Shown here piece by piece: positions 33,361-40,457 of a stretch of DNA of 41,965 bases (position 1 is its first letter; the number at the start of each line of letters is the position of its first letter). Origin of the DNA: Bacteroidota bacterium (GTDB lineage: Bacteria; Bacteroidota; Bacteroidia; Chitinophagales; Chitinophagaceae); the NCBI GenBank assembly GCA_018267585.1, contig JAFDYE010000214.1, positions 1 to 41,965 of the forward strand, in the 5' to 3' direction. The notes under the pieces are model-generated. The model saw only the letters and a list, made by a program, of their open reading frames with translations, was not told the origin of the DNA and ran no database searches. Both the position numbers and the translations under genes were made by a program.

Positions 33361-33399
33361 AGTTCAAATTAAATAAATTTAAACTTTTTCATATTTTTA
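33361..33399 (+). promoter_or_regulatory. AT-rich hairpin and candidate -7 box before the sigma factor gene
   Basis: Just after the GH36-type stop an AT-rich imperfect inverted repeat (33361-33370 with 33376-33385) is followed by TTTT, a weak terminator at best. TATTTTTA at 33392-33399 is seven of eight to TAnnTTTG and lies 18 bases before the ATG at 33418. Confidence 0.35.
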
Positions 33400-33417
33400 C
33401 TGCCAGTTGTTTGCCAA

Positions 33418-33984
33418 ATGCCGACGAACGAGCCATATACGGACCAGGAACTACTGCAGCTGTTACGCCAGGACGACGAACAGGCGTTTACTATACTATA
33501 CCAGCGATATCGGGACAGGATGCTGGTGACTGACGTGCATCGCCTGGGCAACCTGGAAGAAGCCCGCGAGATCGTCCAGGATGTCTTCTGTGGTCTCTGG
33601 AAAAGAAGGGCCAGCCTCGCTATCGACTGCTCGCTGAACACCTATCTGGCCTCGGCAGTAAAATATGAGGTCTTCCGGCGGTTCGCGGCACAGAGCAGGC
33701 AGCAGCGCTACCAGCAGCAGGTCATTCGGGACTGGCAGGAGGCCGCCAACGATACAATTGATCAGCTAAAAGCCAACGAGCTCAGGTCCCAGCTGGACAA
33801 CCTCGTAAAGAACCTCCCCGAAAAATGCCGCATCGTCTATCGCCTCAGCCGCGAAAAAGGCTATTCTCAAAAACAGATCGCCGCCGAGCTCAGGATCGCC
33901 GAAAAAACGGTTGAAGCGCACCTCTCCTCCGCCCTCCGCAAGCTACGCCTCGGCCTCTCCCACCTGTTCGCGTTCTTTCTTTGA
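33418..33984 (+). CDS. ECF-type RNA polymerase sigma factor
   Basis: This 188-residue protein has the sigma-70 region 2 (FTILYQRYRDRML, AREIVQDVFCGLWKRR) and region 4 (LVKNLPEKCRIVYRLSREKGYSQKQIAAEL, IAEKTVEAHLSSALRKLR) with no region 1 or 3, as in ECF sigma factors. It is followed after 64 bases by a FecR anti-sigma gene and then an STN-type SusC, so it fits the Bacteroidota cell-surface signalling set: glycan binding at SusC releases the sigma factor, which transcribes the SusCD operon. It is probably cytoplasmic and held at the membrane by FecR when no substrate is present. Confidence 0.92.
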   Translation: MPTNEPYTDQELLQLLRQDDEQAFTILYQRYRDRMLVTDVHRLGNLEEAREIVQDVFCGLWKRRASLAIDCSLNTYLASAVKYEVFRRFAAQSRQQRYQQQVIRDWQEAANDTIDQLKANELRSQLDNLVKNLPEKCRIVYRLSREKGYSQKQIAAELRIAEKTVEAHLSSALRKLRLGLSHLFAFFL

Positions 33985-34026
33985 AAAAAAATTTTCGCCG
34001 GACTAAGGGATCGGCCCCACAAAGAG

Positions 34027-34045
34027 CGCTATATCTAAAATAGCG
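34027..34045. repeat. Inverted repeat before FecR
   Basis: CGCTAT (34027-34032) pairs with ATAGCG (34040-34045). It ends three bases before the FecR ATG, so it may affect translation or bind a protein. It could be chance. Confidence 0.25.
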
Positions 34046-34048
34046 GCG

Positions 34049-35224
34049 ATGACAGACCTGCCTAATTCTCAAAAGATCCGGGAGCTAAGCCAAAAATGGA
34101 TGGACGGGACCATCAGTCCGGAAGAAAGGATATTCCTGTTCAATTGGTATGACAGCTTTGATGACACGCAGCTCGAGCTCGACCCCCAAGAGGCCCGGCT
34201 CTTCAACCAGCTGCAGCAGGATATGCTGAAAGATATCCGGGAGCGCCTTGGACACAGCTCACCCCCGATGAGGAAACTGGGCTTCCTCAGACCTGCCGCC
34301 GCAGCAGCCGCGATCTTCCTGCTGGCAGCAGGCACCTGGTACTTTACCAGGAGCAAAGGACGACCCGCAACCGTGGCTGCTACCTCCCCGTCACCCCGCC
34401 AGGACATCGGCCCGGGGTCCGACAAAGCGACGCTGACGCTTGCCGACGGCTCGACCATCAACCTGGACAACGCATCGGCAGGAAGCCTCGCCACCCAGGG
34501 CGGAGCACAGGTCAGCAAGGCGGGAGACAACCGCATCACCTACACCGCCGCAACGACCCCTTCCGAAGAAAAGACCTATAACATCCTCACTACGCCAAAA
34601 GGCGGACAGTACCGGCTCACCCTGCAGGACGGCACCCAGGTCTGGCTGAACGCCGGCTCTTCCATCCGTTATCCCACCGCCTTTTCCGGAAAAGAAAGAA
34701 GGGTCGAGATAACCGGAGAGGCTTACTTCGACGTTGCCCGCAACCCCGGGATGCCCTTCCGGGTCGCGGTAAAAGGCTTTTCATCCACCCCGGCAGAGAT
34801 AGACGTGCTCGGTACCCGGTTCAATGTCAATGCTTATAGCGATGAACCCGAGATGAGGACGACGCTCCTGGAAGGCGCGGTCAGACTGGCCACGCCCGCG
34901 GCATCCGCTACCCTCAGGCCCGACCAGCAGGCCTTCCTGGGCAGCAGCGGCGAAATGAGAACGGCCCACGTCCCCGACGCCGACGAGGTCATCGCCTGGA
35001 AAGAAGGCGCCTTCGAATTTGACCACGCAGAGATCACAACGGTCATGCGACAGATATCCCGGTGGTATGACGTAGAGATCATCTACCAGGGACCAGTAAC
35101 CGCAGACCGGTTCAGCGGCCGGTTCTCCCGGAGAACGTCCCTGGCAGGCGTGCTAAAGATCATGAACATCAGCGGAGTCCAGCTGATGGCCGAAAACAAA
35201 AAGATCATTATCCGATCGAGTTAA
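34049..35224 (+). CDS. FecR-family anti-sigma factor
   Basis: This 391-residue membrane protein has an N-terminal cytoplasmic anti-sigma part with KWMDGTISPEERIFLFNWYDS (about 17-36), a single transmembrane segment (about 80-100), and a periplasmic FecR domain with LTTPKGGQYRLTLQDGTQVWLNAGSSIRYP in parts and VEITGEAYFDVA. The C-terminal DUF4974-type segment, FEFDHAEITTVMRQISRWYDVEIIY, is present. It should hold the ECF sigma factor encoded just upstream and receive a signal from the STN domain of the SusC encoded 141 bases downstream. A second FecR of the same kind lies at the window start. Confidence 0.92.
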   Translation: MTDLPNSQKIRELSQKWMDGTISPEERIFLFNWYDSFDDTQLELDPQEARLFNQLQQDMLKDIRERLGHSSPPMRKLGFLRPAAAAAAIFLLAAGTWYFTRSKGRPATVAATSPSPRQDIGPGSDKATLTLADGSTINLDNASAGSLATQGGAQVSKAGDNRITYTAATTPSEEKTYNILTTPKGGQYRLTLQDGTQVWLNAGSSIRYPTAFSGKERRVEITGEAYFDVARNPGMPFRVAVKGFSSTPAEIDVLGTRFNVNAYSDEPEMRTTLLEGAVRLATPAASATLRPDQQAFLGSSGEMRTAHVPDADEVIAWKEGAFEFDHAEITTVMRQISRWYDVEIIYQGPVTADRFSGRFSRRTSLAGVLKIMNISGVQLMAENKKIIIRSS

Positions 35225-35269
35225 AGACCCGGTAAAATTATCCGGCAAAAGATTTGACAAGACAAAAAA

Positions 35270-35296
35270 ACCGGGGACGTTGGCCCGTCTCCCGGT
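35270..35296 (+). promoter_or_regulatory. Strong leader hairpin upstream of third susC
   Basis: ACCGGG (35270-35275) and GACG (35276-35279) pair with CGTC (35286-35289) and CCCGGT (35291-35296), with one bulged T and a six-base loop. There is no T-run after it. It lies 69 bases before the SusC start and could be a leader structure that regulates SusC expression, or part of the sigma-dependent promoter. Confidence 0.4.
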
Positions 35297-35365
35297 CGGT
35301 GTCGGGTCAATTATAAACAACAGCGTTCGACCACTGTTCATTTCTTAACCCAAACGATCAAATTT

Positions 35366-38300
35366 ATGAATCCGACTGCTTTCTGCAAAATCGGGTCGGG
35401 ACGGCCTCACCCCCCCACGGCCACTCCCGCCCGGTTTTTAACCAAAATTCTGCTTGTTATGAAATTGACGGCATTCCTGATCCTCACAGCCTGTCTCCAG
35501 GTAGCCGCCACCGGGCATGCCCAGAAGATCTCAATTTCCGTAAAAGAAGCCCCACTGGAAAAGGTCTTCCGGGAGATACATCGCCAAAGTGGCTACTCCT
35601 TCTGGTATAACACCAAACAACTGGACAGGGCCACAAAGGTGACCATCAACCTCAAGAACGCCAGCCTGGAAGAGGCGCTGAGCAAATGCTTCCAGGACCA
35701 GCCATTCGACTATTCCATCGTAGAGCAGACCGTGGTGATCAAACCGCGGCCAGTCCCGGAACCAGCCCCCGTCCCGCCCGTTATTGTCCACGGGAAGGTC
35801 ACAACGGCATCCGGTAAACCCCTCGCCGGCGTCAGCGTCACCGTGAAAGGCGCCAAAAAAGGTACGGCGACGGACGATAAGGGAGAGTTCATGCTATCCG
35901 TCAACAAGGGAGAGACGATCCTCGTTTCCTATGTCGGATATGATCCCCGTGAGATAACCATCTCCGGCCAGGAATCCCTCGAGATAAGCCTGACGGAGTC
36001 CAACTCATCGCTCAATGAAATAGCCGTCATCGGCTATGGCCGCCAGACCAGGAAGAACCTCTCCAGCGCCATCAGCACGGTAAAGAAAGAAGACCTTAAT
36101 GCGGGCGCCATCACCGACGTCGGCCAGCTGCTGCAGGGCAAGGTCCCCGGCCTGAACATCACCGCCAACGGCGACCCCAATACCCCCGCCGCCGTCGTTC
36201 TGAGAGGCGCTTCCACCATCAACAGCTCGCAGACTCCGTACTATGTGATAGATGGCGTCCCCGGCGCCGACATCTCCCTGATCGCACCCAATGACATCGT
36301 CTCGATCGATATCCTAAAGGACGCCGCTGCATCTGCGATCTATGGAAATCGGGCCGCCAACGGTGTGATCATGGTTTCCACCAGGAAAGGCAAGGCCGGC
36401 ATAGCGCAGGTCTCCTACGGCGGATACGCAGGCCTCGAAAAGGTCAGCAGCGAGTTGAAGGTGATGGACGCGGCCGGGCTGAGATCATTCGTCACAAAGA
36501 ACGGCCTGGCCTTCACCCCCGCTGACGATAAGGGAGCCAGCACCAACTGGCAGAAGGCCGTCGAAAGAAGCTCGGCCTTTTCCACCAACCACAATATCTC
36601 GGTAGGCGGTGGCACCGACCACAGCAACTATATCGCCAGCCTCAACTACGCCGACAAGCAGGGTATACTCCGCAACAGCCAGCTGCAGCGCGTTATCGGC
36701 CGGCTGGCTATCGAGCAGTACGCGATCAAAGACAAGCTGCGCATTGGCCTTAACGTTACCAATTCCATCAGCAATTCGGACGATATCCCCTATCGCAATA
36801 CCGTCCTGCTGCAGTCCGCTCTCTATCTGCCCGTGTCCCCTGTGCGCAACGCAGACGGCAGCTTTTTTGAAAATTTTACCAACCAGAACTACTACAACCC
36901 TGTGGCCATGATGGACCACAGCCAGCTGAACACCAAATACAACAATCTCGCAGCCAGTCTCTTTACCCAGGTCAAGTTGCCCTTCGGCCTGAAATACGAC
37001 CTCAACCTCTCCTACCAGGACTATTCCAGTCTGCAGGGCGAGTTCCTGGACAGCTATTTTACCAACAACTACACGGGCATGTACAACAACCCCGACCCGG
37101 GTCTGACCGGACACGTGCAGCAGACGTTCGGCAGAAATGGCCAGGCGACCCGGTCCTCCTATAAGACCACGACCAAGGTCATCGAGAGCTTCCTGACCTG
37201 GGACAGGAAATTTGGCGACCACGGCATCAACGCCGTCATCGGCTACTCCTGGCAGGACCAGACGACCAATGAAGGCTTTACGGTCACTACCGCTAATTTC
37301 CCCGTCAATAGTATCAGCTATAACAACCTTGCGCTAAGCAATCCCTACGGCCTTTCCAACTGGAACGTCAGTTTTGGTTCGGATGGCGTCTATTACAAGA
37401 CCCGCCTGATCTCCGACTTCGGACGTATCAACTATAGCTATATGGACAAATACCTGCTGCAGGCTTCCCTCCGTCGTGATGGCAGCTCGGTATTCGGCGC
37501 CAACCACCAGTGGGGTTATTTCCCCTCGGTCGGCGCCGCATGGCGCATCAGCCAGGAGAATTTTATGCGTGACAGCCGGCTCTTCAGCGAATTCAAACTT
37601 AGAGGCAGCTATGGCGTCACCGGCAATTCCTCCGGCTTCAACGCCTATACGGCCCAGTTCCTTTCCGGGAACAACGGCACGTTCTACTACAACGGCTCGA
37701 ATATCGCCGCCTATGGCCCCATCCAGGCAGCCAATAGCAACCTGCGCTGGGAAAAGACGGCTACCGCCGATGTCGGTCTGGACCTTGGCTTCCTGAACAA
37801 CAGGCTGTCCGTCATCGTCGACCTCTATAACAAGAGAACGACGGACATGATCTACAACTATGCCGTCGATCCCATCCTCGTCCCGGCCGGCAGCATCGCA
37901 GCCAATGGCGGCAGCATGACCAACAAGGGTATCGAGCTGGGTATTACGGCCAATATCGTCGACAGGCACGATTTCGGATGGACATCCAGCCTTAATCTCG
38001 CCCACAACACCAATAAGATCATCAGCCTTACCAACCCCCTCTTCGCGGGCGGCGACTCCATACGCCTCTCCGATCCCGAAGGTGGCGGCCAGTCAGGCAG
38101 CACCCTCCAGATATTGAAGGCGGGCAAGCCCCTCGGTCAGTTCTTCTCGACACAGTACGCCGGCAAGGACGCCAACGGCGTGTCACAGTATATTTCAGGG
38201 AAAGGCCAGCTCACCACAACGCCCCAGATAGGCGTAGACTATCATTACCTCGGCGACGCCCAACCCAGACTGCTGTTCGGATGGGCCAACAAATTCCGCT

Positions 38301-38713
38301 ACGGCCACTTCGACCTCAATATCTTCCTCAGAGGTGTCCTGGGCAACAAGATATTCAACGCCACCCGCGCGGACCTCTTCCGCCCGGCGACCGCGGAATA
38401 TACCAATATCCTCAAGGATGCAGCAAGCGAGTCCGTCAAGAACTCTACGGCGTATATCTATTCTTCCCGTTTCATAGAAAGCGGCTCGTACCTGCGATTC
38501 GACAACGCCACCCTAGGTTATAATTTCAACAGCATCGGGGACTGGGTCCGGTCGCTGCGTTTGTATGCTACAGTCAACAACCTTTTTGTCATCACCGGCT
38601 ATAAAGGGATCGATCCGGAGGTCAACCAGGGCGGAATCTCCCCGGGAGTAGACTACAACAATTTCTACCCCAGGACCCGCCAGTTCCTCATCGGCCTCAA
38701 TGCCTCCTTTTAA
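35366..38713 (+). CDS. susC: SusC-like TonB-dependent transporter with STN domain
   Basis: This 1115-residue protein has an N-terminal extension, a hydrophobic signal segment starting at Met32 (ATG 35459), an STN domain (about 54-130: KISISVKEAPLEKVFREIHRQSGYSF and later), a proline-rich linker, a carboxypeptidase-regulatory-like domain (about 140-215) and a plug with EIAVIGYGRQ and LKDAAASAIYGNRAANGVI. The barrel runs to NASF at the C terminus. The STN domain fits signalling to the FecR just upstream. I use the ATG at 35366; the extension before Met32 is typical of this class but the start is not certain. SusD follows after 17 bases. The only linked hydrolases are the GH89 after SusD and perhaps the GH36-type gene before the sigma factor. 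Confidence 0.93.
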   Translation: MNPTAFCKIGSGRPHPPTATPARFLTKILLVMKLTAFLILTACLQVAATGHAQKISISVKEAPLEKVFREIHRQSGYSFWYNTKQLDRATKVTINLKNASLEEALSKCFQDQPFDYSIVEQTVVIKPRPVPEPAPVPPVIVHGKVTTASGKPLAGVSVTVKGAKKGTATDDKGEFMLSVNKGETILVSYVGYDPREITISGQESLEISLTESNSSLNEIAVIGYGRQTRKNLSSAISTVKKEDLNAGAITDVGQLLQGKVPGLNITANGDPNTPAAVVLRGASTINSSQTPYYVIDGVPGADISLIAPNDIVSIDILKDAAASAIYGNRAANGVIMVSTRKGKAGIAQVSYGGYAGLEKVSSELKVMDAAGLRSFVTKNGLAFTPADDKGASTNWQKAVERSSAFSTNHNISVGGGTDHSNYIASLNYADKQGILRNSQLQRVIGRLAIEQYAIKDKLRIGLNVTNSISNSDDIPYRNTVLLQSALYLPVSPVRNADGSFFENFTNQNYYNPVAMMDHSQLNTKYNNLAASLFTQVKLPFGLKYDLNLSYQDYSSLQGEFLDSYFTNNYTGMYNNPDPGLTGHVQQTFGRNGQATRSSYKTTTKVIESFLTWDRKFGDHGINAVIGYSWQDQTTNEGFTVTTANFPVNSISYNNLALSNPYGLSNWNVSFGSDGVYYKTRLISDFGRINYSYMDKYLLQASLRRDGSSVFGANHQWGYFPSVGAAWRISQENFMRDSRLFSEFKLRGSYGVTGNSSGFNAYTAQFLSGNNGTFYYNGSNIAAYGPIQAANSNLRWEKTATADVGLDLGFLNNRLSVIVDLYNKRTTDMIYNYAVDPILVPAGSIAANGGSMTNKGIELGITANIVDRHDFGWTSSLNLAHNTNKIISLTNPLFAGGDSIRLSDPEGGGQSGSTLQILKAGKPLGQFFSTQYAGKDANGVSQYISGKGQLTTTPQIGVDYHYLGDAQPRLLFGWANKFRYGHFDLNIFLRGVLGNKIFNATRADLFRPATAEYTNILKDAASESVKNSTAYIYSSRFIESGSYLRFDNATLGYNFNSIGDWVRSLRLYATVNNLFVITGYKGIDPEVNQGGISPGVDYNNFYPRTRQFLIGLNASF

Positions 38714-38730
38714 TCCCAACGACAAAACTC

Positions 38731-40389
38731 ATGTATATGAAAAAAATATTGCGATATTTCCTCTTCCCCGTGCTGATGGCGACGCTCGTCACGTCCTGTC
38801 ATAAGCTGAACGAAGCAGTCACGTCCGAGCTGACGCCCGGCGCCTTCCCCGCCGATACCACCCAGTACCCCAACGTCGTTGGACCGGTGTATGTCGTGCT
38901 CAGGGGCAACTATGCCGTTGAGTATTTCTTCCAGCAAACCTATAGCACCGACGAAGGGATCATGCCAGCCAGGGGCGGCAACTGGTTCGACGGCGCACAA
39001 AATCAGCAGATGCACTATCATAGCTGGAACGCGGACAATGGTTATGTCAACGGCAACTGGACCTGGTGTAGCACCATCATCGGCGTGGCGAATCAAACGC
39101 TCTCTATCCTCAAGACCGCAGCCGGTTCGGACGCTACCAAACGCCCCTGGATTGCCGAAGTCAAAATGGCCCGCGCCCTGGCCTATTTCTTCCTGATGGA
39201 CAACTACGGAAATGTTCCCATCGATACGGCATATGGCGACTTCACGCCTAAGGCCAATACGCCGAGGGCACAGGTCTTCAGCTTTATTGAATCGGAGATC
39301 AAGGCCGCCCTCCCCGACCTCAACACCAGCGTGAGCGCCAGTCAGTATGGCAGGCCAAATAGATATATGGCCTATGCCCTGCTCGCCAAGATGTACCTCA
39401 ACGCAGAATACTATACCGGGACGGGCCGCTACAACGACTGTATCGCCGCCTGCGACAACGTGATCGGCTCGGGCCTCTATGACCTGCAGCCCATGAGTAG
39501 TTATTTCTCACAGTTCGCCCCGACCAATGGTCCGTCCTGTAAGGAGTTCATTTTTGCTATTCCCTACGACCCCGCCATGACCAGCACTTTTGGTACTTCG
39601 TCCTGGCCCTTCCGCTGTGTCAATATCCATTCCCGGTATGACGTCCCCCGATCGATGGGCAAGGTTGCTGCAGGCGCAGGATACAATTTCTTCAGCATCC
39701 CCTTTACACCAGGTGCGCCTGCTTCAACCCTCGCCTCCTTTTATGCCTATTTCAACGACCCCGGCGATGTCCGCGACAAGCAATGGCTGACCGGTCTGCA
39801 GTACAAGCGGGACGGCACGCCCCTCATGGTCACAACTACCAAGAGCGGCTATGATTTCACCTATGCAGGCGCCGACGGCTCAGCCGCCTTTACCTATCAG
39901 GTCAATCTTACTCCCGATATCACGCTCCGGTATAGCGCCCCCCAATTCGACGTCGGCAACGATGAGATCGGCTGGAACATGGGCTATCGCAATATCAAAT
40001 TCTACCCGGACTCGACGTCCACGAGCAGAAACCAGAACAACGATATTCCCGTCTTCCGCTATTCGGATATCCTGCTGATGAAAGCCGAAGCCATTCTCCG
40101 CGGCGGAACAGCCACCAACGGCCAGACCCCGCTGTCACTGGCCAACCAGCTGAGGGCCCAGCGTACCAGCACAGCCCCCTGGACGAATATCACCCTGGAC
40201 TCCGTCTACAACGAGAGGATACGCGAATTTGCCTGGGAAGGCTGGCACCGCAACGACATGATCCGCTATGGCAAATACGAAAGCGCCTGGGGATTCAAGA
40301 CAGATGCCGACCCGAACCACCGCATCTTCCCCATACCCACAACCGCCCTTACTCAAAATCCCGCCCTTAAACAGAATCCGGGCTATTGA
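38731..40389 (+). CDS. susD: SusD-like lipoprotein
   Basis: This 552-residue protein has a lipoprotein signal peptide with lipobox LVTSC (Cys23, or Cys21 if the second Met is the start), followed by HKLNEAVTSELTPG. It has the SusD core with EVKMARALAYFFLMDNYGNVPI, ALLAKMYLNAEYY, and the C-terminal FRYSDILLMKAEAIL and WEGWHRNDMIRYGKY segments. It ends in the ALTQNPALKQNPGY pattern. It is the surface glycan-binding partner of the SusC 17 bases upstream. The stop is followed directly by a terminator hairpin. Confidence 0.93.
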   Translation: MYMKKILRYFLFPVLMATLVTSCHKLNEAVTSELTPGAFPADTTQYPNVVGPVYVVLRGNYAVEYFFQQTYSTDEGIMPARGGNWFDGAQNQQMHYHSWNADNGYVNGNWTWCSTIIGVANQTLSILKTAAGSDATKRPWIAEVKMARALAYFFLMDNYGNVPIDTAYGDFTPKANTPRAQVFSFIESEIKAALPDLNTSVSASQYGRPNRYMAYALLAKMYLNAEYYTGTGRYNDCIAACDNVIGSGLYDLQPMSSYFSQFAPTNGPSCKEFIFAIPYDPAMTSTFGTSSWPFRCVNIHSRYDVPRSMGKVAAGAGYNFFSIPFTPGAPASTLASFYAYFNDPGDVRDKQWLTGLQYKRDGTPLMVTTTKSGYDFTYAGADGSAAFTYQVNLTPDITLRYSAPQFDVGNDEIGWNMGYRNIKFYPDSTSTSRNQNNDIPVFRYSDILLMKAEAILRGGTATNGQTPLSLANQLRAQRTSTAPWTNITLDSVYNERIREFAWEGWHRNDMIRYGKYESAWGFKTDADPNHRIFPIPTTALTQNPALKQNPGY

Positions 40390-40419
40390 TCAACTACATC
40401 CTTCCCGGGCTTAACTTTG
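40386..40419 (+). promoter_or_regulatory. Candidate promoter for the GH89 gene inside the terminator
   Basis: TAACTTTG at 40412-40419 is a perfect TAnnTTTG -7 box followed by CA. It overlaps the left arm and the loop of the terminator hairpin. TTG at 40386-40388 could be the -33 element, 23 bases upstream. The GH89 start codon is 38 bases after the box. It is therefore possible that GH89 has its own promoter. Confidence 0.45.
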
Positions 40420-40442
40420 CAGCTTAAGCCCGGGATCTTTTT
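40404..40442 (+). terminator. Intrinsic terminator with a promoter box in its loop
   Basis: CCCGGGCTTAA (40404-40414) is perfectly complementary to TTAAGCCCGGG (40424-40434), an 11-base stem, with a nine-base loop, then a T-rich tail (40436-40441). It lies 14 bases after the SusD stop and would end the SusCD transcript. Confidence 0.85.
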
Positions 40443-40457
40443 GTAAACCAGAGTCGA

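Noticed and set aside
33376-33389. AT-rich hairpin with short T-run after the GH36-type gene as a strong terminator
   Set aside because: The stem is almost all A-T pairs with a mismatch and would be unstable; kept only as a weak element.
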